This document shows, piece by piece, positions 7,743 to 15,950 of a stretch of DNA of 64,000 nt. Every line of letters begins with the position of its first letter. The stretch's first letter is position 1. The stretch is from JAKVBH01 sp049800955. GTDB taxonomy: Bacteria; Pseudomonadota; Alphaproteobacteria; Rhodobacterales; Rhodobacteraceae. The DNA lies in NCBI RefSeq assembly GCF_049800955.1, contig NZ_JBNAGA010000001.1, forward strand, positions 1,240,001-1,304,000. Direction: 5' to 3'. A program made the translations under genes and the position numbers. The notes under the pieces are model-generated. The model ran no database searches. It had not been told where the DNA came from and saw only the letters and a list, made by a program, of their open reading frames with translations.

Positions 7743-9293
7743 TCAGGCTGACTGGTGCAGGAGGCGGCGAAGGATTTTACCGGAGGGCGATTTTGGGATT
7801 GCCTCTACAAAATGCACTTCCGCAGGCAGCTTGTAGCTGGCCAGACGGTCGCGCAGGAAAGCTGTGATGGCCTCCGCGTTTGTCGATGCGCCCGGTGCCA
7901 GGGCGACATGCGCGACAGGGCGTTCTCCGGCCTCCGCGTCCGCTCGCCCCACGACCCCGGCATCCGCGATCTCTGGATGAGCGAGAAGGACGGCCTCGAT
8001 CTCGGCAGGCGCGACCTGAAAGCCGTTGACCTTGATCAGTTCCTTGAGACGGTCATGCAGCGTCAGATAACCGTCTGTGTCTAAGCTTGCCACATCGCCC
8101 GTGCTCAGCCAGCCATCCGCGCTCAGCGTCCTGGCGGTCTCGTCGGGGCGATTCAGGTAACCCTTCATCACATGCGGGCCGCGCACCAGAAGCTCGCCGG
8201 GTTCACCCGTTGGCAGGTCGTCACCGGTCTCTGTGTCAACGATCCGGACCTCTGAGTTGGGGAAAACAAGGCCCACGGTTCCCGGTCGATTGGTGTCGGG
8301 GAACTGACAGGACGCGACGGTCGTGACCTCGGTCATGCCCCATCCCTGAAGGACCGCACATCCCAGACGATTGGTGACCGCTTGCGCGAGCGCTTCGCCG
8401 AGGGGCGCTGCGCCAGAGACAATGGTGTTCACGCAGGAAAGATCATGGGCATCGACCAGTGGGTGCTTGGCCAGGCCCACGATGATGGGCGGCACCACAT
8501 AGAGCAGAGGCATGCGGTGCTCTTCAATCAGTTCGAGGAAGCGCGGCAGATCAAAGCGGGGCAGGGTCACGAGGCAGCCCTGCTGTGCCAGCGTGACATT
8601 GGCGACGACGGTGAGACCGAACATATGAAAGAACGGCAGCACCGCGATGGTGGTGTCGCCTGCATCAATCGTGGGCATCGCCGCGACGCATTGATCGATA
8701 TTCACCACGAGGTCGCGATGGGTCAGGCACACGCCCTTGGGCAGGCCGGTCGTCCCCGAGGAATACGGTATCGCAACCACGGTCTCTGCCGGATCGATGG
8801 GCGCTTGAGATTGCAATGGCTCACCCATCACGGCCTCCAGCGACGTGCCGCCGGGCGCATCTCCCATGACGATAATCTCGGAAACGTTTGTGCCCTCGGC
8901 ACCCGCCTGCGCGGTCTCAAAGCACTCGGGCGAGGTGATCAACACCGTGGCACCACTGTCGATGAGTTGCCTGTTCAGTTCCGCGTTGGAATAGCCGGGA
9001 TTGACGGGGGTCACGGTGCCACCTGCATAGGCGGCACCATGGAAGGCCGTGACCCAGTCAATGCAGTTTGATGCCATCAAAGCCGTCACCGTTCCCGCGC
9101 CCATGCCGCGTGCGGTCAATCCTCCCGCGAGCCTCTGGATACGATCCATCAGCGCGTGCCCGGTCACTGTCTGTCCGGTGATCCCATCTATCATGACGGT
9201 CTTTTCGGCTCTGGCCTCCAGCCCTTCAAACAGTCTTTCGGTCACAGAGGTGTTTTTCAGCTCAACAGGGGGAAGAAGGCTTTTGAAGATCAT
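7743..9293 (-). CDS. AMP-forming acyl-CoA synthetase (class I adenylate-forming enzyme)
   Basis: 516 residues from the ATG at 9293. It has the ATP/AMP signature IPYSSGTTGLPKGV, the A5-like QGWGMTE, the A7 motif STGDVASLDTDGYL, the hinge at DRLKELIKVNGFQVAP, and the catalytic C-terminal Lys in PKSPSGKILRR. The overall layout matches 4-coumarate:CoA ligase-like and medium-chain fatty-acid CoA ligases; substrate is unknown. The enzyme activates a carboxylic acid to an acyl-adenylate and then an acyl-CoA. It stands alone, convergent with the sugar-acid operon. An upstream in-frame start at 9371 would add 26 residues that look unrelated to the family. Confidence 0.9.
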   Translation of the reverse strand: MIFKSLLPPVELKNTSVTERLFEGLEARAEKTVMIDGITGQTVTGHALMDRIQRLAGGLTARGMGAGTVTALMASNCIDWVTAFHGAAYAGGTVTPVNPGYSNAELNRQLIDSGATVLITSPECFETAQAGAEGTNVSEIIVMGDAPGGTSLEAVMGEPLQSQAPIDPAETVVAIPYSSGTTGLPKGVCLTHRDLVVNIDQCVAAMPTIDAGDTTIAVLPFFHMFGLTVVANVTLAQQGCLVTLPRFDLPRFLELIEEHRMPLLYVVPPIIVGLAKHPLVDAHDLSCVNTIVSGAAPLGEALAQAVTNRLGCAVLQGWGMTEVTTVASCQFPDTNRPGTVGLVFPNSEVRIVDTETGDDLPTGEPGELLVRGPHVMKGYLNRPDETARTLSADGWLSTGDVASLDTDGYLTLHDRLKELIKVNGFQVAPAEIEAVLLAHPEIADAGVVGRADAEAGERPVAHVALAPGASTNAEAITAFLRDRLASYKLPAEVHFVEAIPKSPSGKILRRLLHQSA

Positions 9294-9781
9294 TTTGAGG
9301 CCTTTGGATATCTGCGCGTTCGTCTGGAATGGTGATCCCGAGTTTTTCGTCACATGGCTTCGCGATTTCACAGCAGGTGGCGTTTGATTGCGACTGCGCA
9401 GGCGTGCATTGCATTGGCGCTCAGGCTGGGATCAGGGCCGAGAGGTGAGACTTGGCACCTTGGCCAGCGCAGCAAAGCGCATGGCCTGCAAACGCAGCGT
9501 TCCGATCAGTGCAGAGAGCACAGCGCGGCGGTTGTGGCGGTGGATGCGCAGTGCCTGACGCTCTTGATCGGTCGGGGCGGCGGGTGCGCTATGCTTCATC
9601 AGGTCGGTATGCATTGGGGTCATCGCAGGGTCTCACTTTTGCTGATTGACCCAATATGCGCGGTCTCGCGCGCTTGTGCTTGAGGGGGAGGTTTGGAAAC
9701 CCTTGGGATTGCCTTGGGAAACCATTGTGCCGTTTCGATTTTGTTGGTGAGGACGTTGGAAAACAGTTTAAGTGTAAGCAC
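9294..9781 (+). other. Divergent intergenic region, mostly without genes
   Basis: 488 bp between two divergent genes. It contains one weak minus-strand small ORF (9432-9623, listed separately). The promoters of both flanking genes must lie here, but no clear -35/-10 pair was identified. Confidence 0.5.
9432..9623 (-). CDS. Possible small protein, unknown
   Basis: 63 codons on the minus strand starting with ATG. The product is basic in the middle (RIHRHNRR) with a short alpha-helical tail (VLSALIGTLRLQAMRFAALAK), which resembles the many small amphipathic alphaproteobacterial proteins, but there is no convincing ribosome-binding site and no recognised family. It may well be chance. Confidence 0.25.
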   Translation of the reverse strand: MTPMHTDLMKHSAPAAPTDQERQALRIHRHNRRAVLSALIGTLRLQAMRFAALAKVPSLTSRP

Positions 9782-10963
9782 ATGGAGTACCATTTCGCCG
9801 ATTGCACATTGGATGACGCCCGCATGACGCTGACCCGTGGCGGCACTGCGGTTGCGGTGGAGCCCAAGGTGTTCGATCTCATCCATTTGCTGGTGCGCCA
9901 TGCGGGAGAGCTCGTGCCGCGCGACCGGATGGTGGAGGAGGTCTGGGGCGGGCGGATCGTGTCGGACTCCGCGATGTCAGCGTGCATCGCGTCCGCGCGT
10001 AAGGCCGTCGGCGATACTGGCAAGGCACAGGCCGTCATCCGAACCGTTGCGCGGCGGGGGCTGATGCTGGTGGGCGACGTGTCGGGTCAGACGGCCGAGC
10101 AGGATTTGATCCCGGATCCGGCGTCAAACGCGGCAGCGCAGCGGATCCGCTATTGCCGAAGCGAGGACGGCAGTGCGATCGCTTATGCCGTCAGCGGCGC
10201 GGGCAGGCCCGTGTTGCGGTTCGGCCCTCCGTCACTGCACGATCTGGAACTCGAATGGACCTATGGGCTTCACCGCTCCTGGATTTCGTCGATGGCGCTC
10301 CACACTCGATACCTGCGCTTTGATACCGTGGGCAGCGGCCAGTCGGAGCGGGTCCTGCGCGACCTGGACTTTGACATCGAGGCGCGCGATGCGGCGGCTG
10401 TTGCCGATGCGGCTGGCTTTGAGCGCTTCGCCGCTGTGTCCTTTTCGGGCGGATGCATTCCTGCGCTGGCCTTCGCGGCGCGCTACCCTGAGCGGCTTGA
10501 ACGGCTGGCGATCGTGGGCGGATATATCGAGGGACGGTCGCGCCGCCGCGCGGATGCGTCTCCGGATGCATTGAGAGCCATGATCGCCGAAGGTTGGGCG
10601 CGGCCCGACAGCGCCTTCGTCAGTGGCTTTGCAACGGCATATTTTCCCGAAGGTCCAGAAGAGGAAAGGCGCGAGGTCCAGCGCATGACGCAGGCTGCCA
10701 GCCCACCCGAGATGATGCTGCGCGCCCGCGACGCGGTCAATCAGGCGACAGTTGCGCATCTGCTGGAGCACGTGCGCTGCCCGGTATTGATCCTGCATGC
10801 GCGCGACGATTCCGTGCATCCCCTGTCGCAGGCACAGACGCTGGCGGCTGGCATTGCAGGGGCGGAGCTGGTGGTTCTGGAAACGGCCAACCACGTGCCC
10901 TTGCACGGCAGCCCATGCTGGGAGGGCTACAATCGCACGCTCGCGGAGTTCTTGGCAGGGTAG
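9782..10963 (+). CDS. Winged-helix DNA-binding domain fused to alpha/beta hydrolase
   Basis: 393 residues. Residues ~5-95 form an OmpR/CadC-type winged helix (VEPKVFDLIHLLVRHAGELVPRDRMVEEVWGG, then SACIASARKAVGD and the wing RTVARRGLMLVGDV). Residues ~125-390 form an alpha/beta hydrolase with a candidate nucleophile elbow VSFSGGC, acid in LHARDDSVHP and a catalytic-type His in TANHVPLHG. The elbow reads Ser-x-Ser-x-Gly rather than Gly-x-Ser-x-Gly. It is a one-component regulator architecture in which the hydrolase fold probably senses or processes a small ligand. The start at 9782 removes 42 low-quality upstream codons. Target genes are unknown. Confidence 0.82.
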   Translation: MEYHFADCTLDDARMTLTRGGTAVAVEPKVFDLIHLLVRHAGELVPRDRMVEEVWGGRIVSDSAMSACIASARKAVGDTGKAQAVIRTVARRGLMLVGDVSGQTAEQDLIPDPASNAAAQRIRYCRSEDGSAIAYAVSGAGRPVLRFGPPSLHDLELEWTYGLHRSWISSMALHTRYLRFDTVGSGQSERVLRDLDFDIEARDAAAVADAAGFERFAAVSFSGGCIPALAFAARYPERLERLAIVGGYIEGRSRRRADASPDALRAMIAEGWARPDSAFVSGFATAYFPEGPEEERREVQRMTQAASPPEMMLRARDAVNQATVAHLLEHVRCPVLILHARDDSVHPLSQAQTLAAGIAGAELVVLETANHVPLHGSPCWEGYNRTLAEFLAG

Positions 10964-11260
10964 CGCGGGCGCGCCTGTGTGGACAGGATCGGCATGCAGG
11001 CCTTGGCCGTGTGACCCAATGGCAAATCAATGCTGGCTCCCACGGGGCCGCGCTTGTGCTTGGATCATATCTGGGATGCGCCTATCCCCGCTTCTCGCGC
11101 GCTCAGGTCGAACGAGGCACGCAATCCGTTTGAGTGATACCTCCGCCAGGGAGGGTGACGCGGGTCATTGCAGCGACCCGCGTGATCGCTGGGCAAGACA
11201 GGACTATCTCATCTGCGGGGAAGGCTTCTTTTGCGAAAACCGTTTTCCGAATGTCCGCAT
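10964..11260 (+). other. Convergent intergenic region with an inverted repeat
   Basis: No gene is seen. ACGCGGGTC (11158-11166) and GACCCGCGT (11175-11183) form a perfect 9-bp stem with an 8-base loop. It could terminate transcription from either side, but no T-run accompanies it. Confidence 0.45.
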
Positions 11261-12433
11261 TCAAAGTTCCTTTGCCAAGCCCACGCGGGGGCCACGTTTG
11301 ATGTAATTGAACGCGAGGCCCAGCGGCACCACGGCGGCAAAGAGCAACATCGCGAGCCACATGGGCCCCTGTGCATTGCCTGTTGCGTCGAGAATGGCGC
11401 CGGCCACGGGCGGTGTGATCCACATGATCGCATGATACACCGTAAAGAAGATGCCCATCCCGAAAGCCCTGACCTGGGGCCGCATGGCTTGGCCTGCCAT
11501 GGCCATGATGACACCAGCCGGGGCCATGCCGATCAAACCGAACAGAACACTGGCGCTCAAGCCCGCACCGGGCACCGTGAGCAGCAGGAGCGCGGCAATG
11601 GCCCCGCCCATGCAGACCATCAAAACGACACTCCGTCCGCCGAAACGGTCGACGATCTGCCCGCAGACCGCGCCGGATGCGATCATGATCCAACTGCCGA
11701 TGCTGATGACACCAGCCGCCGCAATGGCGGACTGGCCCAGGTCTTCAAGCACCTTTGGCCCAAAGGAGAGATAGGTGACGTAGGCCGCGTTGAAGACACC
11801 CCAGGCGGTTGCGGCACACAGGACCAATTGCCATTCCTGCCCTGTCAGACGCGTCGCGCCGCCGGATTTCGGGGCAGGCAGGCCCCCCGGGGCGCGATAG
11901 ACGGCAAAGACGGCGGCTGCGGCCATGACGCAATAGACGGATGCGATTTGAAACGGCGCGCGCCAGCCATAGAGCTCTGCCAGCCAAACATGCCCGATCT
12001 GCCCCATGGCAATGCCAAAAGGCCAGGACATGACCAGAATGCTCATAGCGGTTGCCATCTCATGGCCGTCGAACCAATCGGCGACCATCTTGGTGAAATA
12101 GAGATTGATGACGAGAAACCCGATGCCCGCGATGACACGACCGGCTCCGATACCGGTGCTGCCGCCCGCAAGCGCAGAAACGAGCCCGCCCACGGCCAAC
12201 GCCATAAGGCCCAGAACCGCCATCGCGCGATCGGAAAAGAGCTGGCCAAGATAACCCGCCGGCAGCGCCAGGATCAGACCCGGCGCCATGAAGAGCCCGA
12301 TCAGCAGGCCAATGCTTGCATAATCCAGCCCGAAGGCGACAGTCAGACTGTCGCCCACGGAGGCCAGTGTCTGGAACTGCAAGCCCATCCCGATCCGGGC
12401 CAGAAACAGCAAGGCCAGAATGCGCCAGCGCAC
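11261..12433 (-). CDS. Major facilitator superfamily transporter
   Basis: About 390 residues with some 12 hydrophobic segments in two halves. The region after helix 2 contains the MFS-like loop LPAGYLGQLFSDR, and the second half GQIVDRFGGRSVV. The GTG at 12433 overlaps the TAG of the upstream SnoaL-like gene (TAGTG), so the two are coupled; a TTG three codons earlier is the alternative. Substrate is unknown; the overall type resembles CynX/NarK-like or 3-phenylpropionate-type permeases. No drug-specific motif was recognised. Confidence 0.85.
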   Translation of the reverse strand: MRWRILALLFLARIGMGLQFQTLASVGDSLTVAFGLDYASIGLLIGLFMAPGLILALPAGYLGQLFSDRAMAVLGLMALAVGGLVSALAGGSTGIGAGRVIAGIGFLVINLYFTKMVADWFDGHEMATAMSILVMSWPFGIAMGQIGHVWLAELYGWRAPFQIASVYCVMAAAAVFAVYRAPGGLPAPKSGGATRLTGQEWQLVLCAATAWGVFNAAYVTYLSFGPKVLEDLGQSAIAAAGVISIGSWIMIASGAVCGQIVDRFGGRSVVLMVCMGGAIAALLLLTVPGAGLSASVLFGLIGMAPAGVIMAMAGQAMRPQVRAFGMGIFFTVYHAIMWITPPVAGAILDATGNAQGPMWLAMLLFAAVVPLGLAFNYIKRGPRVGLAKEL

Positions 12434-12846
12434 TACGCCCAACCGAGTCCGCGCAGCGCCTGCACGTCGTTCCAGATCTTCGTCATATGCACGATCTTGT
12501 CGCCGTCGAAGTGCATGACATAGGCGTAATCGGACGCCACAGCCTTGCCGGTCGGTGCGACGGGCCCACCCGGTCCTGTCTGCGTGCCGTGGAACGTGGC
12601 GGTGGCCACCGCTGTGCCGCGCGTCTCATCCATCGCGAAGGACGTGAGCTTGTAGCGCCCGTCGGGCACAGGGGTCAGCAAACCTTTCATCCATTCGCAA
12701 TACGCCGCGAGCGTCGTGGTTTCGGCGAGCGCATCAGCCTGACACGCGAAACTCGCATCGTCGCTGCACCAGGCCTGGCAAACCTCCCATCCTTTTCCGG
12801 TTTCGCAAGCGTCAAAGAAAGCCTGGGCGGTATCAAACTGTGTCAT
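12433..12846 (-). CDS. SnoaL-like / NTF2-fold protein
   Basis: 137 residues. The pattern FDTAQAFFDACETGKGWEVC, ASFACQADALAE, YCEWMKGLL and the C-terminal DGDKIVHMTKIWND is typical of small NTF2-fold proteins (SnoaL-like cyclases, limonene-epoxide-hydrolase relatives, ketosteroid-isomerase-like). The ATG at 12846 has AAGGAGAT 8 bases upstream, better than the ATG five codons earlier. It is cotranslated with the MFS transporter. Catalytic function is unknown; such proteins are often isomerases, hydrolases or simple ligand binders. Confidence 0.78.
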   Translation of the reverse strand: MTQFDTAQAFFDACETGKGWEVCQAWCSDDASFACQADALAETTTLAAYCEWMKGLLTPVPDGRYKLTSFAMDETRGTAVATATFHGTQTGPGGPVAPTGKAVASDYAYVMHFDGDKIVHMTKIWNDVQALRGLGWA

Positions 12847-13011
12847 GGTGATCTCCTTCACTGGGTTGCATCACAGGAAGAGTAGGGGGGCCGCGCGGCA
12901 CTGCCTATCGGGCAAATGCAGTAATTTCGGCACAATCCGGCACCAGGCGCCTACAGCATCTGCAGGATTGTTCTGCTGCTGGCTTTTGATAGCCTGAAGA
13001 CTGCACAATCA

Positions 13012-13830
13012 ATGGAGTCCCGGCAGATGCTCGTTGAAACAGACCTTAGCCCCAGAGAGCAGCAGATTGCGGAATGTTACGCTGCGGGGGCCAGCTATCA
13101 GGAGATCGCGGCGGACCTGCATATCGCGCCCTCCACGGTGCGAACCCATCTGAGCACGATCTATCGCAAGCTGGAGATCACATCCAAAGTCGAGCTTGCC
13201 AACCGCCTCAACGGGGTCACTGCTGCCCCGCGCAGCGAGATTGACCATGCGGCCATCATCTCCGAACTTGCGCTGAGCCTCGAAGACGCGTTGAGCCGCG
13301 AAAAAGCGCTCAGCGAGGTCCTGCGGATCATCGGCGCGGCGCAAGGCGATCTGGACCGGGTCATGCCGGCCATCCTGCGCTACGCCCTGGATCTCTGCGA
13401 TGCCGAGTTTGGCATCCTGTTTGAATACCGGGACAAAAAGAGATTCCACGCAAGTTTCACGCTGGGCATCCCAGCGGCTTTTCAGGACTGGCTCGATGAC
13501 AATGGAACGTTCAGCGTGAGTGATCAGACCGGCCTCGGCAGAATGGTCACGCAACGTGCGATGGTGAACATCATGGATGTGAAATCAGAGGCGCTCTATC
13601 GTACCGACGATCCTCTGCGCTTTGCCACGGCGGATCTGGGCGGCGCGCGGTCCTTCGTCGCGATTCCCATGCTGGCCGCGGACCGCCTTGTCGGCGCCTT
13701 CACGATCTATCGACAATCGGTCCGTCCATTTTCGGAAGATGCGCTCCGGTTGGCGCAGATGTTTGCCGCGCAAAGCGTGATTGCCTTGGAAAACGCGCGC
13801 CTCATCGATCAACGCGAACAGACAACGTGA
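13012..13830 (+). CDS. LuxR-type HTH plus GAF domain regulator
   Basis: 272 residues. A LuxR/GerE helix-turn-helix is at the N-terminus (LSPREQQIAECYAAGASYQEIA, IAPSTVRTHLSTIYRKL; ~residues 11-66), followed by a helical linker and a GAF domain (~95-265; DLCDAEFGILFEY, GLGRMVTQRAMVNIMDV, FVAIPMLAADRLVGAFTIYR). The domain order is the reverse of most GAF regulators, and this HTH subtype is often joined to cyclases and ATPases. It may sense a small molecule. An alternative ATG at 13027 is equally possible, since neither has a clear ribosome-binding site. It stands alone, divergent from the SnoaL-like gene. Confidence 0.8.
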   Translation: MESRQMLVETDLSPREQQIAECYAAGASYQEIAADLHIAPSTVRTHLSTIYRKLEITSKVELANRLNGVTAAPRSEIDHAAIISELALSLEDALSREKALSEVLRIIGAAQGDLDRVMPAILRYALDLCDAEFGILFEYRDKKRFHASFTLGIPAAFQDWLDDNGTFSVSDQTGLGRMVTQRAMVNIMDVKSEALYRTDDPLRFATADLGGARSFVAIPMLAADRLVGAFTIYRQSVRPFSEDALRLAQMFAAQSVIALENARLIDQREQTT

Positions 13831-14428
13831 CTTGGCCACCGGTTTCTTCGTTTGTATTCCCGGTGCTTTGACCCTGCGCAACGCTGCGGTTGCGTGTTGC
13901 ATGTCCGTTTTGGAGCTGCGGCTCTGGCCTGTGATGGCCGCGCTTGATGTCCACAACGGGCCTGCAAAACCCCGCGATCCGTGACGCGCCGCGCTGGCCG
14001 CGCTCATACATCGTTTTTGTGGGGCGCTTCATGGCAGATTGGATTGGATTGATCGTCGCCAAGTAGCTGATAAAATGAGAATTTTAGGAGGATTTGTGGC
14101 GGAAAAACCTGGCAAGCCCCTCTCTGCCACGTCCAAGACAAAGCAGAGGCGGCTTACCTGCGGTCTGATCTGATTGATATACGACGCAAGCTGATGGAAG
14201 CCTGGGCGCGGCACTTGGGCACTCATTTTCCAGCGTGCTCGTTAAGCCAAGGAGCCAAAGCACGTCGCGAAAAACCTCGATCACGAAAACACGGCCAAGC
14301 CCCTGCTTTCTCGTGATGTCCGATGTCTCAGGTTTCCGTCGCAGTGCATCAAGCCTTGGTGCTGTGACCACCAGAATGCTTGATGCCGACTTGATCACCC
14401 AATTGCCCATGTGACGCGTGTCGTTGCC
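13831..14428 (+). other. 598-bp gap with a degenerate integrase fragment
   Basis: There is no intact gene between the HTH-GAF regulator and the VOC-family gene. The only recognisable content is the integrase tail at 14110-14226. The rest has stop codons in all frames at short intervals. Confidence 0.6.
14110..14226 (+). pseudogene. C-terminal remnant of a tyrosine-recombinase (P4-type) integrase
   Basis: One forward frame reads HVQDKAEAAYLRSDLIDIRR followed by KLMEAWARHLG. This closely fits the conserved last ~30 residues of P4/phage-type integrases (AYRRGDLLEKRRALMEAWA). The frame is closed by a TAA at 14071 and upstream sequence shows none of the catalytic Arg/His/Tyr boxes, so only the tail remains. 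It marks a past integration event. The call rests on pattern memory, not an alignment. Confidence 0.6.
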
Positions 14429-14806
14429 TCACGCCTTTTCGCCAGGATCGGTGAAGGCCAGCGTATTGAAGCTGGGATCAGTCACGGCCATCACCAACCC
14501 CCATGGCATCACATCGAGGCCGGGACGCGCGAAACGAAAGGGTTTGGCGAGAAGTGCTGCGTGAAACGCCCGAAGACCAGAGACGCGCAGCATGACGCGC
14601 GCGCCCGGTGCGCAATCGCCATAATGCTCTGTCACATGCAGCTCGAGCGCGCCAAGGCGCAGCCCGGCATAGAGCGGAGCGTTCTCGCAGTGGCGGTGCT
14701 CCCAAGCCCAGTCAAACCCGAGCCAATCCACATAAAAGTGGCGCGTCTTGGCCACATCAAACATCCGCAAGGCAGGAATTGTGGTCTCGAGAGCGAAGGC
14801 CGTCAC
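14429..14806 (-). CDS. VOC / glyoxalase-bleomycin resistance superfamily protein
   Basis: 125 residues. The sequence TIPALRMFDVAKTRHFYVDWLGF followed by ELHVTEHYGD and MAVTDPSFNTLAF gives the paired beta-alpha-beta-beta-beta modules of the VOC fold, in the arrangement of Ble-like proteins. Its start overlaps the stop of the upstream monooxygenase-like gene (ATGA), making it the last gene of the hmuSTUV operon. Metal ligands cannot be assigned safely. Its role in a heme operon is unknown; it might process a heme breakdown product or simply travel with the operon. Confidence 0.75.
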   Translation of the reverse strand: MTAFALETTIPALRMFDVAKTRHFYVDWLGFDWAWEHRHCENAPLYAGLRLGALELHVTEHYGDCAPGARVMLRVSGLRAFHAALLAKPFRFARPGLDVMPWGLVMAVTDPSFNTLAFTDPGEKA

Positions 14807-15132
14807 TGCGCGGCGGTCTCCGCTGCGAGGTGCTGAATGGTTGTGAACCCCTCAAACGTGGGCGCGCCTTCATGCAATTTCGCGGTTTTGCCTGCGCCTG
14901 CATGGGCGGCGCGAAACTGCTCGGACCGGGTCCGAGCGCGAAACACGTCTTCGCTTTCCCAAACCGTGTGCGAGGCATAGAGGATCTTGCCGTCTGCCTC
15001 GGAGCCTTTAAGCATGTGAAACTCAACAAAACCCTCCATCTCCTTGAGGTGGCTGTCGCGTCCCAGCCAGAGCGCTTCGAACGCTGCTGCATTCTCAAGA
15101 GGTACGGTAAACCGGTTCATGGCGATAAACAT
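14803..15132 (-). CDS. Antibiotic-biosynthesis-monooxygenase fold protein, probable heme-degrading (IsdG/HmoA-like)
   Basis: 109 residues. It has the ABM ferredoxin-like fold signature MFIAMNRFTV, then EGFVEFHMLKG, HTVWESEDVF and EQFRAAHAGAG. The Asn6, Trp58 and His77 positions match the Asn-Trp-His triad that ruffles and ligates heme in IsdG-type oxygenases. It lies 26 bp downstream of hmuV in the same direction, so its substrate is probably imported heme, opened to release iron. A generic ABM role cannot be excluded, but context and triad together favour heme. Confidence 0.78.
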   Translation of the reverse strand: MFIAMNRFTVPLENAAAFEALWLGRDSHLKEMEGFVEFHMLKGSEADGKILYASHTVWESEDVFRARTRSEQFRAAHAGAGKTAKLHEGAPTFEGFTTIQHLAAETAAQ

Positions 15133-15158
15133 TCGTTGTCCTTTCCGTCAGGGGGGGC

Positions 15159-15947
15159 TTATTCCGCAGCCAGGGCCGCGCTATGGGGCAGAAGGTAGGG
15201 CACATCTGCAGGGGGTGGTGCACAGACCCGCAACGCGCAGCCATAGGCGCGCGATAGCGTGTCATCGCGCATCACCTCCTTCGGAGACCCGGCCGCGACG
15301 CAGCACCCTTCGGCCAGAAGAATGATCTGATCGGCAAACATGGCGGAGAGGTTGAGATCATGCATCACGGCGACCGCGCCCCCGCCTGCGCGGGCAAACC
15401 GCGACACGATGGTCATGACCTGCAACTGGTGCGCAATATCGAGGCTGGAAACGGGTTCGTCCAGAAACAACCAGCGCGGCCCATCTTTTGTGACGGGGGC
15501 GGGGATCTGTGCCAGCACACGAGCCAGCTGCACGCGCTGTTGCTCGCCGCCCGAAAGCTCCTGATAGAACCGGTTGGCATAGCCCTCCAGATCGACCCGT
15601 GCGAGCGCCTGCATGGCGATCTGGTCATCATCACCACGCGTACCGGCTTGCAATCCAATGCGTACGACCTCGATCACCGTGAAGGGAAAGGCCAGCGTAG
15701 AGGCTTGGGGCAAGACGCCGCGCAGCGCCGCCGCCTCCCAGGGCTTGAGGTCTTTGAGCGTATGATCGTTGAGCGTCACCGTGCCGGAATACGCCACGTC
15801 GCCTGTCATCGCGCGCAGGGTGGTTGTCTTGCCCGAGCCGTTTGGCCCAACGATGCAGGTCACCGTGCCGGGCAGGGCCTCCAGCGTTATCCCGTGCAAA
15901 ACGTCCTTTTGCCCCAGCCGGATGCGCAGATCAGAAACGCTCAGCAT
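15159..15947 (-). CDS. hmuV: Hemin ABC transporter ATP-binding protein
   Basis: 262 residues. Walker A is GPNGSGKTT, the signature is LSGGEQQRV, Walker B is WLFLDEPVSSLD and the switch His is in VAVMHDLNLSAMFAD. GVLPQASTLAFPF and the overall length are typical of the FepC/HmuV subfamily. It powers heme import through HmuU. The ATG is 3 bp after the hmuU stop. The family and neighbours hmuS, hmuT and hmuU make the heme assignment firm. Confidence 0.93.
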   Translation of the reverse strand: MLSVSDLRIRLGQKDVLHGITLEALPGTVTCIVGPNGSGKTTTLRAMTGDVAYSGTVTLNDHTLKDLKPWEAAALRGVLPQASTLAFPFTVIEVVRIGLQAGTRGDDDQIAMQALARVDLEGYANRFYQELSGGEQQRVQLARVLAQIPAPVTKDGPRWLFLDEPVSSLDIAHQLQVMTIVSRFARAGGGAVAVMHDLNLSAMFADQIILLAEGCCVAAGSPKEVMRDDTLSRAYGCALRVCAPPPADVPYLLPHSAALAAE

Positions 15948-15950
15948 GGC

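Noticed and set aside
13802..14410. Short minus-strand frames in the gap before the VOC gene
   Set aside because: They lack start signals and motifs, and overlap the better-supported integrase remnant on the other strand.
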